Source: Gentiana macrophylla
Taxonomy: Eukaryota; Streptophyta; Magnoliopsida; Gentianales; Gentianaceae
Direction of reading: 5' to 3'
Length of the DNA: 64,000 nucleotides
Assembly: GCA_026214975.1 (NCBI GenBank)
Contig: JAOBSW010000607.1
Location: forward strand, 1 to 64,000
Under the pieces are notes generated by a model, which saw only the letters and a program-made list of their open reading frames with translations, was not told the DNA's origin and did not search any database. This document shows positions 23,808-36,540 of the stretch, one piece after another. Position numbers and translations under genes: made by a program. Each line of letters begins with the position of its first letter. Within the stretch, counting starts at the first letter, position 1.

Positions 23808-25363
23808 CCGGAAATCCTATCCTTTCGGAGACCAAGCCATGAATGTTGATAGGAGTGAACACCATCCTTAGGGGGACGAAATCAAAGCGCCTCGAGGCGT
23901 CACCCTTCTCTCACTTACTTGTATCTATAGTAGAGGCCGTGGGGTTGGTGCCGCCGCCCCGCTCCCACTCAATATGTTGGAAGTGGTTGTGTGTTAACTA
24001 ACCACGTCTTTTTGATGTTAACATAAAAGCTCATCAAATCAAGGATTCCGAATGGTGTCGGTAACGTAGGTAAGCCTACCCGTCCTATTCGTTGGAACAT
24101 ATGTGATGATCGGATCTAAATCGGGTCAAGACACGGCCCCATTGAGATGAGAAGGAATCACCCTCCGCTCTCCAGGTGTAGCTTAGTCTTTGCGGACCCC
24201 GTGCATACATCACACTAGGAGGGTTAAGTCGGTCGAGCCTAGCTCAGTTGACCACCCAACCTATAGACGAACCGTTTTTATCCAAGATTTATTGTTCTTT
24301 TACCATCATTCAATTTCGTAGACACTACGAATCGAAAACGTGATCTCGTTTTGGGCTTTAAGGCGGTTCACCGAGAACACACACCGAAAAACTTAACGAT
24401 TTCATAACCCGTCCTCGGATCTTTAATTAGTTACTAAATTTATTAATTGCCACGTATTAATTAAATTTTAACTAATTGCACGAGTTTGTATACATGCCTA
24501 TTTTAATTACCAAAATTAAAATTCTACATGTATGCATGGAGTGGATTTATGATATGATGCATGTCATGGCAATTCCGATTTTATATCTATTTTATGATCA
24601 AACACATAAAAAATAAATTGCGGAAAATTTAAACACCGAGATGGATCGTTGGTACCCCCGACTAACCTATTTTCTAAGAAAAAGTAAAAAATAAATCTAA
24701 GTCTTCAAATCTCGATCTTCGATCTTGATCTTGAAAACTTCCGGATCTTCAAAGCTTCGATCTTGACACGAACCACGAACGACGAGGAGAGGAGGCCGTA
24801 ATATACCAATATATTTAAAATACATCTATATTATCAAATTGTTTTATAAAAAAACTTTTTTTTTTTTTTTTAACAGGTCACGGGTGTAAAAAATAAAAAA
24901 TAAAAATTGTATATACTGTTTTTTTCTTTTTTCCGGCTGCCCTAATTTTGACCTAATTTTGATCAACTAAAGCAAACCTTTTGTGCCGCATGCAAAAAAA
25001 AATAGCAGTGACCAAATTTCTTTGTCGGAAAAAAAATAAAATAAAATAAAACAATCGGCCTCCTCCCGTTTTTACCTTCTTGATGATCTTCAAACACCAT
25101 GATCTTCGTCGTCTCGAACCCGAAACTAAAAAAAATAAATACAAAAGGTACTACCTTTTACAATTTTTTGCATGACATAAAATAAAATACACATCCTATG
25201 CTCAATTGATGTTAATCAAAAGAGCTACAAAATAGATCTACGGGTAAACAGTACCAACCCCAATCCATCTCTTCAACCAAGACATTCATAACAAAAAAAA
25301 TCTACATGTTTTCCGCTCCTAGATCTAATATTTTATACGTATAAATATAGATCACCAAGGCGA

Positions 25364-25372
25364 CTGATACCA
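25364..25372 (-). other. PBS of the non-coding Copia-like element
   Basis: Minus-strand TGGTATCAG lies one base after the 5' LTR end. It matches initiator tRNA-Met for nine bases and then diverges (TCGCC in place of AGCC). Confidence 0.65.
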
Positions 25373-25373
25373 C

Positions 25374-27204
25374 TGTTAGTAATATCATCCGCAACGGAAG
25401 CGATTTTAGGATCTAGATCTATAAAATACACGTAATAAAATAACTATATCTATATCTACAAGGGGGTTGTAGATCATACCTCTTGGATCTCAAAATCCAA
25501 GTTGAAGAACCGCAATAGGAAGATTGCAAGTAGATGTGAAGAGCACCACGATCTTCCGTACGTGTGATCCAAGCAACTCCCGGTGGAAGGAAATTCTCGA
25601 CTCGAACCCTTCCGATATGCTACCCGGAAAAATCTCCAAGATTTTCCCCTTATCTCCCTTGGCGAAATTTTCCTTCTCCTCTCTAAGAGGTGAATTTTAA
25701 TTTTATTGTGTTGTTTAAGGGCAGAGAACTCTCTTTATATAGGAGAGTAAAACTTAGCCTCCAAAGATTTTATTTTGCAAATAAATAATCCAATAAATAA
25801 AAGATAATTCTATAATATTCTAGAATAAATCCAGAATAATATTTATCTTTATTTCTTACCATAAATATTTATCCAATAAATATTTTATGCACATGTCTTA
25901 TTAATACACAAGAAAACAATTTCTTGTTTCCCAAAATAAGCCATGGGGCGAAAATACCACATATTGACCTAGTCAATATTAATTTTGCCATTACACAATA
26001 ATTGGGCCAAGATTATGGAAAGTGTCTTTTCCACATATTTAATTATTTAGCTCAACTAATTTAATAGTCCACTAAACAATTAATTCACATATCGTTTTAA
26101 TAAAGTCCAACAAGAACTAAATTAATATTATTAGGATTCGACGTCCGAGAATAGCTATGCTATATTAGGAGCACGCGTCGGGGACCATGGACTAATAATC
26201 AGCGGCTCCGATAAATCAAATAAATAATTATCTTACGAACATAATAATTATATTCGATAAATCAATCACAGGAATATGCCACCATAATCCTGTGACTGCA
26301 CTCCTCCGATTATAAGATTATATTTATCTCCTCACGAGAATAATAATAAGCGTCCATTGATATAATCATTACATATGGATTAATCCTCCATAGACTGTTC
26401 ATTCTAAATTGGGAAGTTACCGTTAACCCTTTCTAGAACCTCTTATCCTTATTTACCATTAACCCCCTAGTGATCAATTAATTCATACAACTCACTGGTA
26501 GCTAATCAGTGTAATATGAACTCCATGGATCGATCAGTTTCTAGGATTAACAAATAAGGAAACTGTCCATCTACTTCCATAAATGGAAGGAATGGATTCC
26601 GTATCTGTGATAACACAGACTACCCACTCAATCCAGTACAATGCCAAGATGGGGTAATTCAGACCACGGACTCAGTGTAATCCTTAACCGTCAAGTCAAA
26701 CTTCATACTGATTCAAGCAGTTGACTGTGATCACCTCAGGATTAAGATATATCCATAAATATGATCATCGATTGATTCGATAAGACTTCTCGATTATGGA
26801 ATTATATCATGAACTCTAATCAAATCGGTCCAAATTACTATATGATATATCTATCATATATAAATGCCCCACTAGGTTCTCTTAACCGAATGTCCGGATA
26901 AGACAATCACACCTATTGTGTTCTGGGCGCATTAATAGCACGTTAAAGGAGAGACCCGATACTCTCGATTAACTTCACTACGGGCTAACTGTATTTTAAG
27001 TACATCTTCACTAACTCAATCCTCCCGTGTATATCCCATACACTGAGTTAAGTGATTACATAAACGATATACTTTAGGGTTTTCTGTAGTGTAAATACTA
27101 TTGTCACATCGGTGAATATGAGAATAATAAATATGAATAATAATGTCAATTCATTTATTAAATAAAACAATTACAAAATTGTCTTTCGGGCATAACACCT
27201 AACA
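25374..27204 (-). repeat. 5' LTR (right) of the non-coding Copia-like element
   Basis: A near-identical partner of 18041-19853. It carries a minus-strand TATA box at 25731-25743 (CCTATATAAAGAG). It ends against ACCCC, after which the Tat frame resumes. Confidence 0.95.
25731..25743 (-). promoter_or_regulatory. TATA box of the non-coding element's 5' LTR
   Basis: CCTATATAAAGAG on the minus strand. The diverged solo LTR at 60277-61979 keeps the same box at 60621-60633, which supports it as a conserved promoter element. Confidence 0.65.
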
Positions 27205-28130
27205 ACCCCGACATGAAGTCCTTGGTCGACCTCCTGATCGAGTATCGAGATGTGTTCGCATGGAAAGCAGACGACATGCAAGGTCTATCAGCGGATATAT
27301 CACTGCATCGACTAAACGTCGACCCAAAAAAGAAGCCAGTACGGAAAAAGAAGAGAAACCTCGCTCTTGAGAGGAAAGAGGCAGTAAAGAAGGAAGTTGA
27401 GAAATTGTTAATTTTGGAATCGTCAAAGAGGTTTTCTACCCGGGTGGTTGGCCAATCCGGTGTTGGTTAGAAGCGGATGAAAGTGGCGAATGTGCGTGGA
27501 TTTTGTAGATATCAACAAGGCGTGCCCTAACGATTCATATCCGCTCCCAAAGATCGATCAGTTAGTCGACTCGACGCTGGGTTTCGAGGTGTTCGGGTTT
27601 CTCGAAGCGTATAGGGGATATTACCAGATCTTCATGGACCCCCAAGACTCAGAGAAAACCGCTTTTATCACAGAATTTGACACGTTTTGTTTCGTGACAA
27701 TGCCATTTGGGCTAAAGAACGCTGGGGCCACCTATTAGAGGCGATCAATAAAAATTTTCAAGGGGCGATAGGTCGAAACATGGAAGTTTATGTCGATGAT
27801 TTATTGATCAAGAGCAAGTCCATGGGACAATTTCTTGTCGATGTCGAGAGGTTTTCAAGTCGTCGGGCTGCAAATATGAAGCTCAATCCGAAGAAATGCA
27901 CTTTTGGAGTTCGATCTGGAAAATTTCTAGGCTATATGATATCGAGAGATGGAATTCGGGCTAATCCGGATAAGATCGAGGCCCTCAAGAACATGCCTAC
28001 ACCTCGTAATGTTAAAGAAGTGCAACGGTTGACGGGTCGATGGCAGCCCTCAACCACTTCTTATCGATATCGCAAAGGGCCTACCCTTCTTCAAGATATT
28101 GAAGAAGGCGAGTCCGCTTCAATGGGATGA
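27205..28130 (+). pseudogene. Reverse transcriptase of the Tat element
   Basis: The frame joins upstream coding after one ACCCC copy. Seen in order: DLLIEYRDVFAWKADDMQGL and HRLNVDPKKKPVRKKKR at 27213-27380; a broken stretch at 27420-27490; WRMCVDF-type VDFVDINKACPNDSYPLPKI; GYYQIFM; MPFGLKNAGATY at 27700-27738; a stop; then in another frame the catalytic box VYVDDLLIKS near 27790; and NVKEVQRLTGR near 28010. Three or more lesions are present. The SGYHQI region is altered. Confidence 0.85.
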
Positions 28131-29159
28131 GAAATGTCGAAAGCGTTCGATGACTGAAGGAGTATTTGTGCGATTTACCAACCTTTGTCTTCACCTCGAG
28201 AAGGAGAGAAACTCCTGATCTATCTAGCAATCTGTGAAGAGGTGGTTAGTGCAGTGTTGGTCCGTGAAAGAGAACAGGGACAGGTTCCGATATATTTTGT
28301 GAGTAAGGCATTGCATGGAGCTGAGATCGTGTACACACTGGCTTTGAAAAATTAGCATTGAGTTTGGTTCATGCATCAAGGAAGTTGAAGCCATATTTCC
28401 AAGCACACCCCATTGCTGTGGTCACTGACCAACCTTTGAGGCAAATTTTGGCAAATCCACGAGACATCAGTCGATTAACAAAATGGATTGTCGAGTTAGC
28501 CGAATACGACATCGATTTTCTACCTCGTATGTGATTAAAGGCCAAGATCCAAGCGGACTTCATAGCCGAGGATTATCTATCCAGATAGAGCAGGAAAAAA
28601 ATCACCAGAGGAACAAAGTGGACCATCCATGTCGATTTTGCATTGAGTAAAGAGAATTTGAGCCGGGTTATTGTTGGTTAGTCCGAAGGGAGAAGATTTC
28701 CCCTATGTGCTTCGATTCGAGTTTAAGGCCACCAACAATGAAGCAGAGTATGAGGCCATGATCACGGGTTTGAAGCTGGCATTGAAGTTGGGGGTCGAGA
28801 ATCTCCTGGTGTATAGTGATTCTCAGCTCGTAGTAAATCACATACGAGGCGAGTATGAAGCCAAAGAGGAATCCATGAAGAATTATTTGAAAGTTGTTCA
28901 GGGGTTGATATCGAAGTTCAAGACGGTTCGCATCGAGCAGGTACCTCGGAGCGAAAACAAACGGGCCGATGCATTGTCTAAACTCGCATCGATTTTCAAA
29001 TCGAAGAGGAAGGTCCTGGTCGAAATGTTAGCAGAGAGAAGCTACAACGAGGTCGATGTGCAACCAGTTACCCAGGGATCGACATGGATGGACCCTATAG
29101 CTCTGTACTTGAAAGATGGAATTCTCCCGTCTGACAAGTCTCAAGCCAGAAAAATCTGA
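28131..29159 (+). pseudogene. Two RNase H domains of the Tat element
   Basis: 28131-28560 is the usual Gypsy RNase H in shifting frames (ALSLVHASRKLKPYFQAHPI, VVTDQPLRQIL, LAEYDIDFLPR). 28600-29159 is a second RNase H with an open frame from 28671: FKATNNEAEYEAMITGLKLA and VYSDSQLVVNHIRGEYEAKE, then the KRADALSKLAS tail. The second, archaeal-type domain is diagnostic of Tat elements. Its N-terminal strand (WTIHVDFAL) has lost the usual DGSS motif. Confidence 0.85.
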
Positions 29160-30087
29160 CTTCAAGCCTCCAGGTATGCTCTATTTGACTATGTTCTTTA
29201 TCGAAAATCGTTTGTAACGTCTTGGATGCGATGCGTATCGGAAGAAGAGGGGGCCTATCTTCTTGAAGAGATACATCGAGGAGTTTGTGGTAATCATTGC
29301 GGAGCTCGAATGTTGGCAAGGAAATGTAAACTAGCCGGGTATTTTTGGCCATCCATGCAAAAGGACGCCAATCAATTGGTGATGAGATGCAGGGCTTGTC
29401 AAGTGCATGATGTGGTGACACACCAGCAAGCACATGAGATGAACGCCATCGAATCGGTATGGCTGCTCGATGAGTGGGGGGTCGATATAGTCGGGCCTTT
29501 ACCTCGAGCTCCGGGTAATTTCAAATATGTTGTGGTCGCGGTTGATTATTTCACAAAGTGGGTCGAAGCCAAAGCTCTTACCGACATCAGGGCTCAGACC
29601 ATCAAGAAATTTCTATGGGAAAATATTTTGTGCAGGTTTGGAATTCTGAAGTACCTGATCTCGGATAATGGGACTCAATTTCTAGATGACAGAGTGCAGA
29701 GTTGGCTGAAGGAGTATAAGATCGAACATCGAACCACCTCAGTAGCCCAACCTCAGTCCAATGGGCAGGTCGAACAGACAAACAGGCAGATTAAGTTTGG
29801 TTTGAAGAAGCGGCTAGAAGATGAAGGTCGGGATTGGGCAGCTCAGTTACCAAGTATTCTGTGGTCGTATCGAACAGCACCCAATGCGGCCACGCAAGAA
29901 ACTCCCTTCGCCATGGCTTATGGATGTGAAGCGGTAATACCTACAGAGATAGGGCTAGAATCGCCTCGGGTCTTGTCTTACAACGTCGAGACAAATGCTG
30001 TTGATCTGAGGCTAGAAAAAGAAAACGTCGAAGAGAGAAGAGAGATTGCTGCACATCGAATGGCGAATTATAAAAGAAATATCTCAC
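29160..30087 (+). pseudogene. Integrase of the Tat element, C-terminus lost
   Basis: The frame 29226-30087 carries the zinc-binding region (HRGVCGNHCGARMLARK, CRACQVH) and the catalytic core with Asp in WGVDIVGPLP, Asp in LISDNGTQF and Glu in SNGQVEQTNRQI. It then reads PFAMAYGCEAVIPTEIG. The core looks intact. It stops making sense at 30087, where the Sirevirus-like LTR starts; residues past that point come from the LTR. The IN C-terminus and 3' LTR are absent from the window. Confidence 0.9.
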
Positions 30088-31794
30088 TGTTGGTCCCTTG
30101 AAAAGGCTTTAGTTAAGTTTAGAGGGGGGGGTGAATAAACTTAACACTTAAAACTTTGGAGTTAACAAATTCTGCAACTTCAGAACTCAGCGATACTTGA
30201 TGAGTCTCTTTGAGACCTCGATGACTTTGTTGATAAGCGGTGAGTCACTGATAGTTCGATTCTTTGAATTTGTGCAGCGGAATAATATCAAAATTAAGCC
30301 TTGTTACTTGTTGTTAAATATGTTACTAAGTATTAGATACTCAGTAATGTATGTGTGTGATTTCAGTTGCTAGATTCAGCAGGTTGATATGAATAATGAC
30401 TAAGTGCGTAAAGTAAATGCAGTAAGTAAGTAGAGAGATTTTTATAGTGGTTCCAGGTGATGTAATCACTGTCGCCCACTCTTCTCTGTGATGTTGGAGG
30501 AAATTCACTAGTAATCTTTGAGTTATACGTTACAAAGAATCCTAGGTTGCTTGTCCTTCACCAATAACTATGGCTTCACAAAGCGAAAACTAAGAGCAGT
30601 AGGATTGCTGCTCCCGAGTCTTCCACTTGGTCCTTGAAGGGTAGAATTGCTCTTCACCACGGCTCCACCACAAACCAACAGTCTTTCACACCTAACAGAT
30701 GCTTCACTTTGTCTTCTTGAGGCTCTTTATAAAATAAAGAATGAATCAAGTAAATGATTCGATTTGCGACTTGATTAGGATGATGTAATCGGCGACTTGC
30801 GTCTTCAAGTGTGTATGCTTGATGCGGCTTAAACACAGAATGCACTTGAAGAAAATAACTAGATCGCTGACCTTAAGCTCGGTGAGTTCAAGCAGGTGTT
30901 TTTCGGCTCAATGTTATCACTTGAAGTTTATTCCAAAATTCATCATCTTCTTCTTGAGTTGAAAGTCCTCTATTTATAGGTAGGAATGCATGTGACTTGA
31001 ATTTGAAATTCAAATATGACCGTTCCTTGTATTTGTCCCATCCTCTTTGCATTCTGTCACTATTCATAGGATCGACATCGTCAGGATTACTTTTGACAAA
31101 GGCTGATCTGTCACACCCTTTGACTTGTATCCAATGGATAAAAATATGGATCATCCTAACGTCTTTTTAATCTCAGCCTTTGATTTGCTTGATAAGTCAG
31201 AGGTAGTTGGGTGTTCTTATCCATGTAACTTCTCAATAATCTTGAATTAATCGAGGCATATATCGTTGAGTTCATTAGTCTCGTGTAAAACCAATCCGTC
31301 TCTTTGAATATTATATTTTTGTCTCAGAAATATAATGCTGGTGATTCCTTTATCCAACTTTTATTTGTGAAGTTAGATTACACCATTTTGAATATAACTA
31401 AGTTCCAAACAACATCCAACTTGTGGAACTTAGACTTTCTACACAAGGTATATGTAATCAATTTAGGTCATCACAGACTTGCCTAGATATCGATTCCATA
31501 TCCTTGACATTAAATACTAAGTTTGATCCCTTAGCCTTCATTTATCGAGTTTGAACCCTCGGCCTTGGGTCTTGATCTTTCAGAGGTTGCAGACCGATCC
31601 CATCGACCTATCTACCCTATCGACCTAGACCATCTGGCGATAAGCGATCGTGACCTATTACGATGCTTGTTTGATCAAACCTATTTATGAATCAAACTCT
31701 AATAAACCTATACATTTTATCTAGACATCTTTTGCCTTTGCACTATAACAGCTAGTATGGCACTCATCATCAAAACTAAGAAATAAGTCCAACA
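30088..31794 (-). repeat. 3' LTR (left) of the Sirevirus-like element
   Basis: It aligns along its length with 48302-50005 and with the solo LTR at 1087-2749. Differences are frequent and bunch at CAG/CTG words (for example around 30178-30230 and 30770-30800). It abuts the PPT on its right. Confidence 0.95.
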
Positions 31795-31810
31795 ATTTCC
31801 CCCTTTTTGG
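31795..31810 (-). other. PPT of the Sirevirus-like element
   Basis: Minus-strand CCAAAAAGGGGGAAAT directly precedes the LTR start TGTTGGAC. I know this form from Sireviruses, which are noted for conserved PPT-like tracts. Confidence 0.85.
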
Positions 31811-31929
31811 TGATGATGCCACTACCCTCACCTAATCAGCAAAGCAAAAAGATAAAAACACAAACAGAACAAACTCAGTCAATTCTCATTATAAATATTT
31901 GTTCACAGTTATTACAACTAGATACAGCA

Positions 31930-34900
31930 AAGATAAACAGTGATAAGTAGCTGATCTATTGTCTCTTCTCTCTTTCTTGTCTAGCCTTCTCAGCTTGCTC
32001 TTGATAGGCTCTGATCTCTTCTATCATTTCAACCATCCATTCATTCTCAATAAGTGTAAAGTCAATATAAGAATTGACTTGTTTCCACCAATTCCATGCT
32101 TCAGCAGACAAGATTGATCCGATTCACCCAAGCCAAATTTCATATACACTCCTTAAATTCATTCAAGTGAATCTTTTGCTTTTGTAATTGGCGGCAGACT
32201 TTTCACCTCTGCTACTTCTTCGCCTCTGGTATTGGCTCTTAAGGCTTTAATCCTTGCCTCCCAAAACTTCAAACTCAAGAAAGAGTTAAGACCTTCATGA
32301 AATCCCATGTCACGATAGGGTCTCCTTCATTATGAAACTTTTTCTTGTATTGTGACAGAGATCATCGTGAGTTGCAATCGCCAGTGCAAAGTTGCCTAAA
32401 AGCATTTGTATCATCAGTCCATCTCTTCTGTGCAAAGAGTCCGGCAGCCTCCTTTCTTTGCGGTGATTAGCCCTCTTCCCTTAGTGACATCATCAACAAA
32501 ACGTGAGATGAGGCCATGAATAGCTTCTGTGATACTATCACTCTGTGTAATTGACCCGCCACTTGTTCGATTCTAGTATCAAGTGAAGTAATCCTTGATT
32601 GCGTGGTCTCCTCCGATCTGTTGATCCTTTCGGTGAGTTTGGGATCGGGCATAGCAGTTGTTGTGCGAAGAACAGGCTCAAGCAAGTTTGGGAGCTTCAA
32701 AGCAAGCTTGTCAAGTTTCTCATGTATAGAGACAAGTTGATCTTTTAGAAACTTGTCTTTGGCTGTATTTCCAACTTTGATACCCTTGACATCTAGTATC
32801 AAATTATTCATTGCATTTTGAGTAGATGCAAAGTTTGAAGCAACTGTATCAGATCGATAGATTGCCTATTATCGTTTACCATCTTCATCGCTTCTTCAAA
32901 TCTCTGTTTGCTTCTGTCCAATTGAGTTCTTAATCGTTGCATGTCATTTCTTACGATTCTTAACTCGTTGACAACTTCAATTGGCACTCCACTGGCCATT
33001 CTACTGTCATTAGATCCATCAGCAGGCTCCTCAACTCTATATTGTGCCTGTTGTCTGCTGATGACCATAGCTCTACTCATATCTCTCCCAGTAGGGGGAG
33101 GTCCTTCCTCAACCATTGCACCAAGAACATCTTCAAGGATAGGATCTTGTGCAGGTTCTTCAACAACTTCTTCTTCTCCAAAAATTTGAAATTCTTCATC
33201 ACTGTAGTTATAGTCCAGCAGCTGCTCATCCTCATTAACTGCAGCAATCTGCTGACTATCCTTCCCTACAGTGGCCTTGGCTCCAGCAGGCTCCACTACA
33301 AAGAGCCTCATCGACAACATGGGTTTCCTCCAAACCCAAATCGAGTTCCAACCTTTGTCCAGTCTTTGTTTGTGACTCAGTGACTCTGCACTCTGTTTCA
33401 ACCTTTGTCCAGTCTTTGTTTGTATCTCAAAGAACTCTGCACCTCCTCTTCAATTTCTGTGGATTAAATATGGCTTCATTATCCACTTGAAAACTTCTCG
33501 CATGACCAATCTTGGTCAGAATCATGGCAGTTTTGGTGAGAATCCCTTCAAAGTCAAATCCACTTTGATATTCACTGAAGTTAGTGGTCTTTTCCACATC
33601 CAAATCAGCATTCTGTACATCTTCAGGTTGTGCAGTAGGCTCTACAACATGAAATGTGCTTGGTTCATCAGTCAGCCTACCAGCACTCAATGTAATTCCC
33701 TCAGTGATTAGTGCTTCTAGATCATCCATGGTGAGATCTTGTAGATCCTCATCCATTTCTTCAGTCTGCTGGCCCTCAGCAGATCTTCCAGCATCAGTGG
33801 ACTGTTGTACAGATGGTACATGTGTTAGTGCAGCCCCACTTGATTCTCCCTGGTCCCAGAGGAAAATCTCTCTACTATCGATGATGAAGAAGAATCATCA
33901 GGACCATCTCTTGGATCTCTAAATTTGATACCCTCCTCCTTCGTTGCTCATCAAAGCAGATCCATCGATCTTGATTGCGGCAAGGTTGTATCAATCGAGA
34001 TCCAAAGAAATTTTCCACTCCCAACTTGTCAAAAACCCATTCTTCAAAATGTCATTGGTTGAGCAAATGGTTTTTGTCTTTGTAGAACCCAAACTTCCAT
34101 GGAAGTAATCGGCAATTTTTTGAAGTTTGGGATCCACATACTCTTGATTTTCTTGCTCCTTTTGCATGCCTTTCAAATGGCATAAAAGATCTCTGGAGCG
34201 AGCTCCAGTGAGCTTGTTGACCTCCAAAGGTTCCAACAAGCAGATCCATGGTTTCTTCTACAGATGTTTGAAAGTCAGCAGGTTCTTCGTGAATGTGCAT
34301 TTGTACCTACTACTTCCATCTGTATCACACTTGGTTCCCCCTGACTTACATGCTCATCAGCAGGGTTAGCAGCAAACTGCTCTTCCCCCTGAACTATTGC
34401 CAAATTTGCAGGGTCTTCAACCAAGTCTCCAATCACCTCTTCAACCACCACAAAGAGTTCGAGTTCGGTGGTTTCTTTGTGGTTCTTCATGGATACTACA
34501 AAGAGGCTCAAGGTCATGATCTGCAGTACATCCTCTACTGATTGCTCAAAAACAACTCATTCAAAGACATCGGTGGACTTGATAACTTCTTCATTGGAGG
34601 AATCACTGATAACAACTGGTGGAATGATTGTTAGAGGCTCAGCTTCAACAGCCTCTTCTTCCTCTTCTACTGATGCTTCTTCTTGGGCCCTCTGTGCCTC
34701 CAAATTTTTCAACTCTTTCCCCTTGCCATATTTCTTCTTTTTGGCAACTTCCTTCATCCTCTTGGATAGGGTTCATCATCATCATCTTTTCTAGTCAATT
34801 TTCTTTTTCTACTTGCTTCCTTACGTTGTTCTCTAAAAATTTCACCAACAGTTTTTCTTGAAGCACAGCAGGGGTCAGAAACCTCCACTTGACCTCAGCA

Positions 34901-35852
34901 GACTCAACAATCTGTCGTTGTTTCCTTTCTTGTTCTTTTTGATTTCAGGACTTCTGTAGTCTTTCTAACATCAGCACTCTTCTTCCTCTTTCCAGCAGTT
35001 TTCTTTGGTGCAGCAGAGTTTGATGGAAATCTTCTTAGATTGCTGAACCTGCTCACCACCAGTATCACCATCATCTCCATCATCATTATCATCGGCAGAC
35101 TTCTCCAAAGAATTTCTTCATCATCATCAAGTCCAGAATTGCATAATCAATCTCCTTCTTGTATCTAGGCGATTAATATCCACAGTGCTACATCAGAATT
35201 CCAAGATGATTCAAAGCAGAGTCTGGACCATTAATCCTAAGGGCAGTGCCTTGGACTTCCTCTTCCCTAAACTCTCTTCCTTGGCCACTTTCTTCATATA
35301 ATGAATAAAGTACCTAGCCCAGTCAAACTTCATGCTCCTACAGATGATAATCATCAACTCTATCTTGGGTCCCGATAGAGTGTCCATCTCGCCAACTAGC
35401 CCAAGTATGTTCTTTGCAATGAGCTTGCTCGCCAGATCGTATTCAATACCAATGTGTTTTGCGGTTGATGCAGAACGGATTTGATTTACGCATCTGTCTT
35501 AATCGATCTACAAACGTCAATTTGTCCAATCCCATTGCTTGGGATTGATGAGCCGTCCACCACTTCAACAAATCCAAAAACTTCCCTCACAGATCGGGGA
35601 AACTTCGATTCTTGCCCATTTACAGTAGATCTTAAATGCTTGATTCCTTCCTTTATTTGAATGTTTCTCCGTAAGGCCCGACAACATTTGTATAAGAAAT
35701 TGTGTCGATCTTATGTTTAACACATTTTCCAGACCGACATACCTTCTTATTCTTCGACCAATGTTAATGGCCGATTCGATTCTGTTTGCATCTTCAACAA
35801 AACCTCTAACACTTTGGCTTGATTCAATTTGTACATCAACTTTTTCCGCCAT
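31930..35852 (-). pseudogene. Third ORF of the Sirevirus-like element, coiled-coil rich, broken
   Basis: It lies downstream of RNase H, where Sireviruses carry an env-like ORF. The likely start is ATG 35852 (MAEKVDVQIESSQS). Pieces in several frames span the region: a KKKKYGKGKELKNLEAQRAQ segment with a Glu-rich run near 34600-34750; an acidic region at 33430-33756; and long heptad-like helices at 32810-33010 (ELRIVRNDMQRLRTQLDRSK) and 32540-32811. I see no signal peptide or membrane segment, so envelope function is not supported. At least six breaks. Confidence 0.7.
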
Positions 35853-36540
35853 TATAATGAGAAGAATGAGATGAAGAAGATTGAATCTTAAATCTGTGTT
35901 CACACAAAGGTAACGATTTGCGATGATAAAGCGATTTGCAAGTGACGATTCTGGCGAGTGATAGTCCGAATATATAGGCGGTGGGTAGTTGAAGCTGTCT
36001 TTGCACGCATATTGAGGTAACCACGATTAATCCGAATAAATTTCGTCTTGACACGTGGCCCATTACTCCATCATAACGTTTGTAACCGTTGGATGGTTTA
36101 AGCTGTGGTAATATTGGATAAAATAAATATCCCGCCAAAGCGCTTTTTGACCTTAATAACTTTGGTCGAGTAAAGTTTTTTTGACAAGGTGTCCTCGGCG
36201 AGGTGGGCTCGGTGATCTGGCGATAATGTGCTTCAAAGCACTGTTGACAAAGTGACTCTGCGATCCTTGTTTTCTCCTTGTTTTGTTCAATTGATAAAAC
36301 AAGATGAAGTTTAACACCAATGATCGATCCGTCAAGTGAGCTCACCCAACATGACAAAGACCAATCCCCTTGGCAACCTCATTTGCTCAATTGTTCAAAC
36401 AAAAGTACATGGAATTGTTGATACCAATGACTAATCGCTAAGTGAGCTCACCCAACATAGCAAAGACTAATCCCCTTGGTGAATTCCAAGACATTCTTTG
36501 AATATCAGTCAATCTTTATAATTCCAAGTTCGGTCCTTAA
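35853..36540 (-). other. Spacer between RNase H and the third ORF
   Basis: No recognisable domain is present, although ORFs overlap it on the minus strand (35836-36357). It contains a direct repeat at 36314-36482. It may include the third ORF's promoter or splice signals, but nothing specific can be identified. Confidence 0.5.
36314..36482. repeat. Direct repeat, two 62-bp copies
   Basis: Copies at about 36314-36376 and 36421-36482 share ACCAATGA, then AAGTGAGCTCACCCAACAT, then CAAAGAC and AATCCCCTTGG. The 107-bp spacing suggests one local duplication in the spacer. Confidence 0.8.

Larger units (their letters stand above)
19865..25363 (-). other. Non-coding interior with diverged internal repeats
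   Basis: No retrotransposon protein domain is found in any frame. The longest ORFs (20388-20684 minus, 22734-23048 plus) match nothing I know, and the second overlaps tandem repeats. Several C-rich phrases such as CTCCCACT recur. The last part near the PBS (24690-25100) is rich in GATCTTC words and in A/T homopolymers. It may hold packaging signals, but I see no clear structure. Confidence 0.6.
18041..27204 (-). mobile_element. Large non-coding LTR element with Copia-like ends
   Basis: LTRs of 1813 and 1831 bp (TGTTAG...CTAACA) are flanked by TSD ACCCC at 18036-18040 and 27205-27209. The PPT next to the left LTR and the PBS next to the right LTR put it on the minus strand. The PPT form AAGTGGGAGAT and the initiator Met PBS suggest Copia. 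The 5.5-kb interior has no gag, PR, RT or IN that I can recognise, so it is a LARD-like non-autonomous element. A diverged relative of its LTR is the solo LTR at 60277-61979. Confidence 0.85.
8358..30087 (+). mobile_element. Tat-type Ty3/Gypsy element, 3'-truncated
   Basis: Order on the plus strand: 5' LTR, PBS, gag, PR, RT, RNase H, a second RNase H, IN. The second, archaeal-type RNase H between RT/RNase H and IN is a hallmark of the Tat lineage. The element is broken by insertions at 11062-17838 and 18041-27204. It ends inside or just after the IN region at 30087, where the Sirevirus-like LTR begins. No 3' LTR of this family is seen in the window. Frameshifts and stops in gag and pol make it non-functional. 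Confidence 0.85.

Noticed and set aside
33042..33383. Plus-strand ORFs over the third-ORF region
   Set aside because: They are shadows of the acidic and coiled-coil minus-strand frames.
31930..35852. Host gene encoding a coiled-coil protein
   Set aside because: It lies between RNase H and the PPT of one element, on the same strand, and is broken like the rest of that element.
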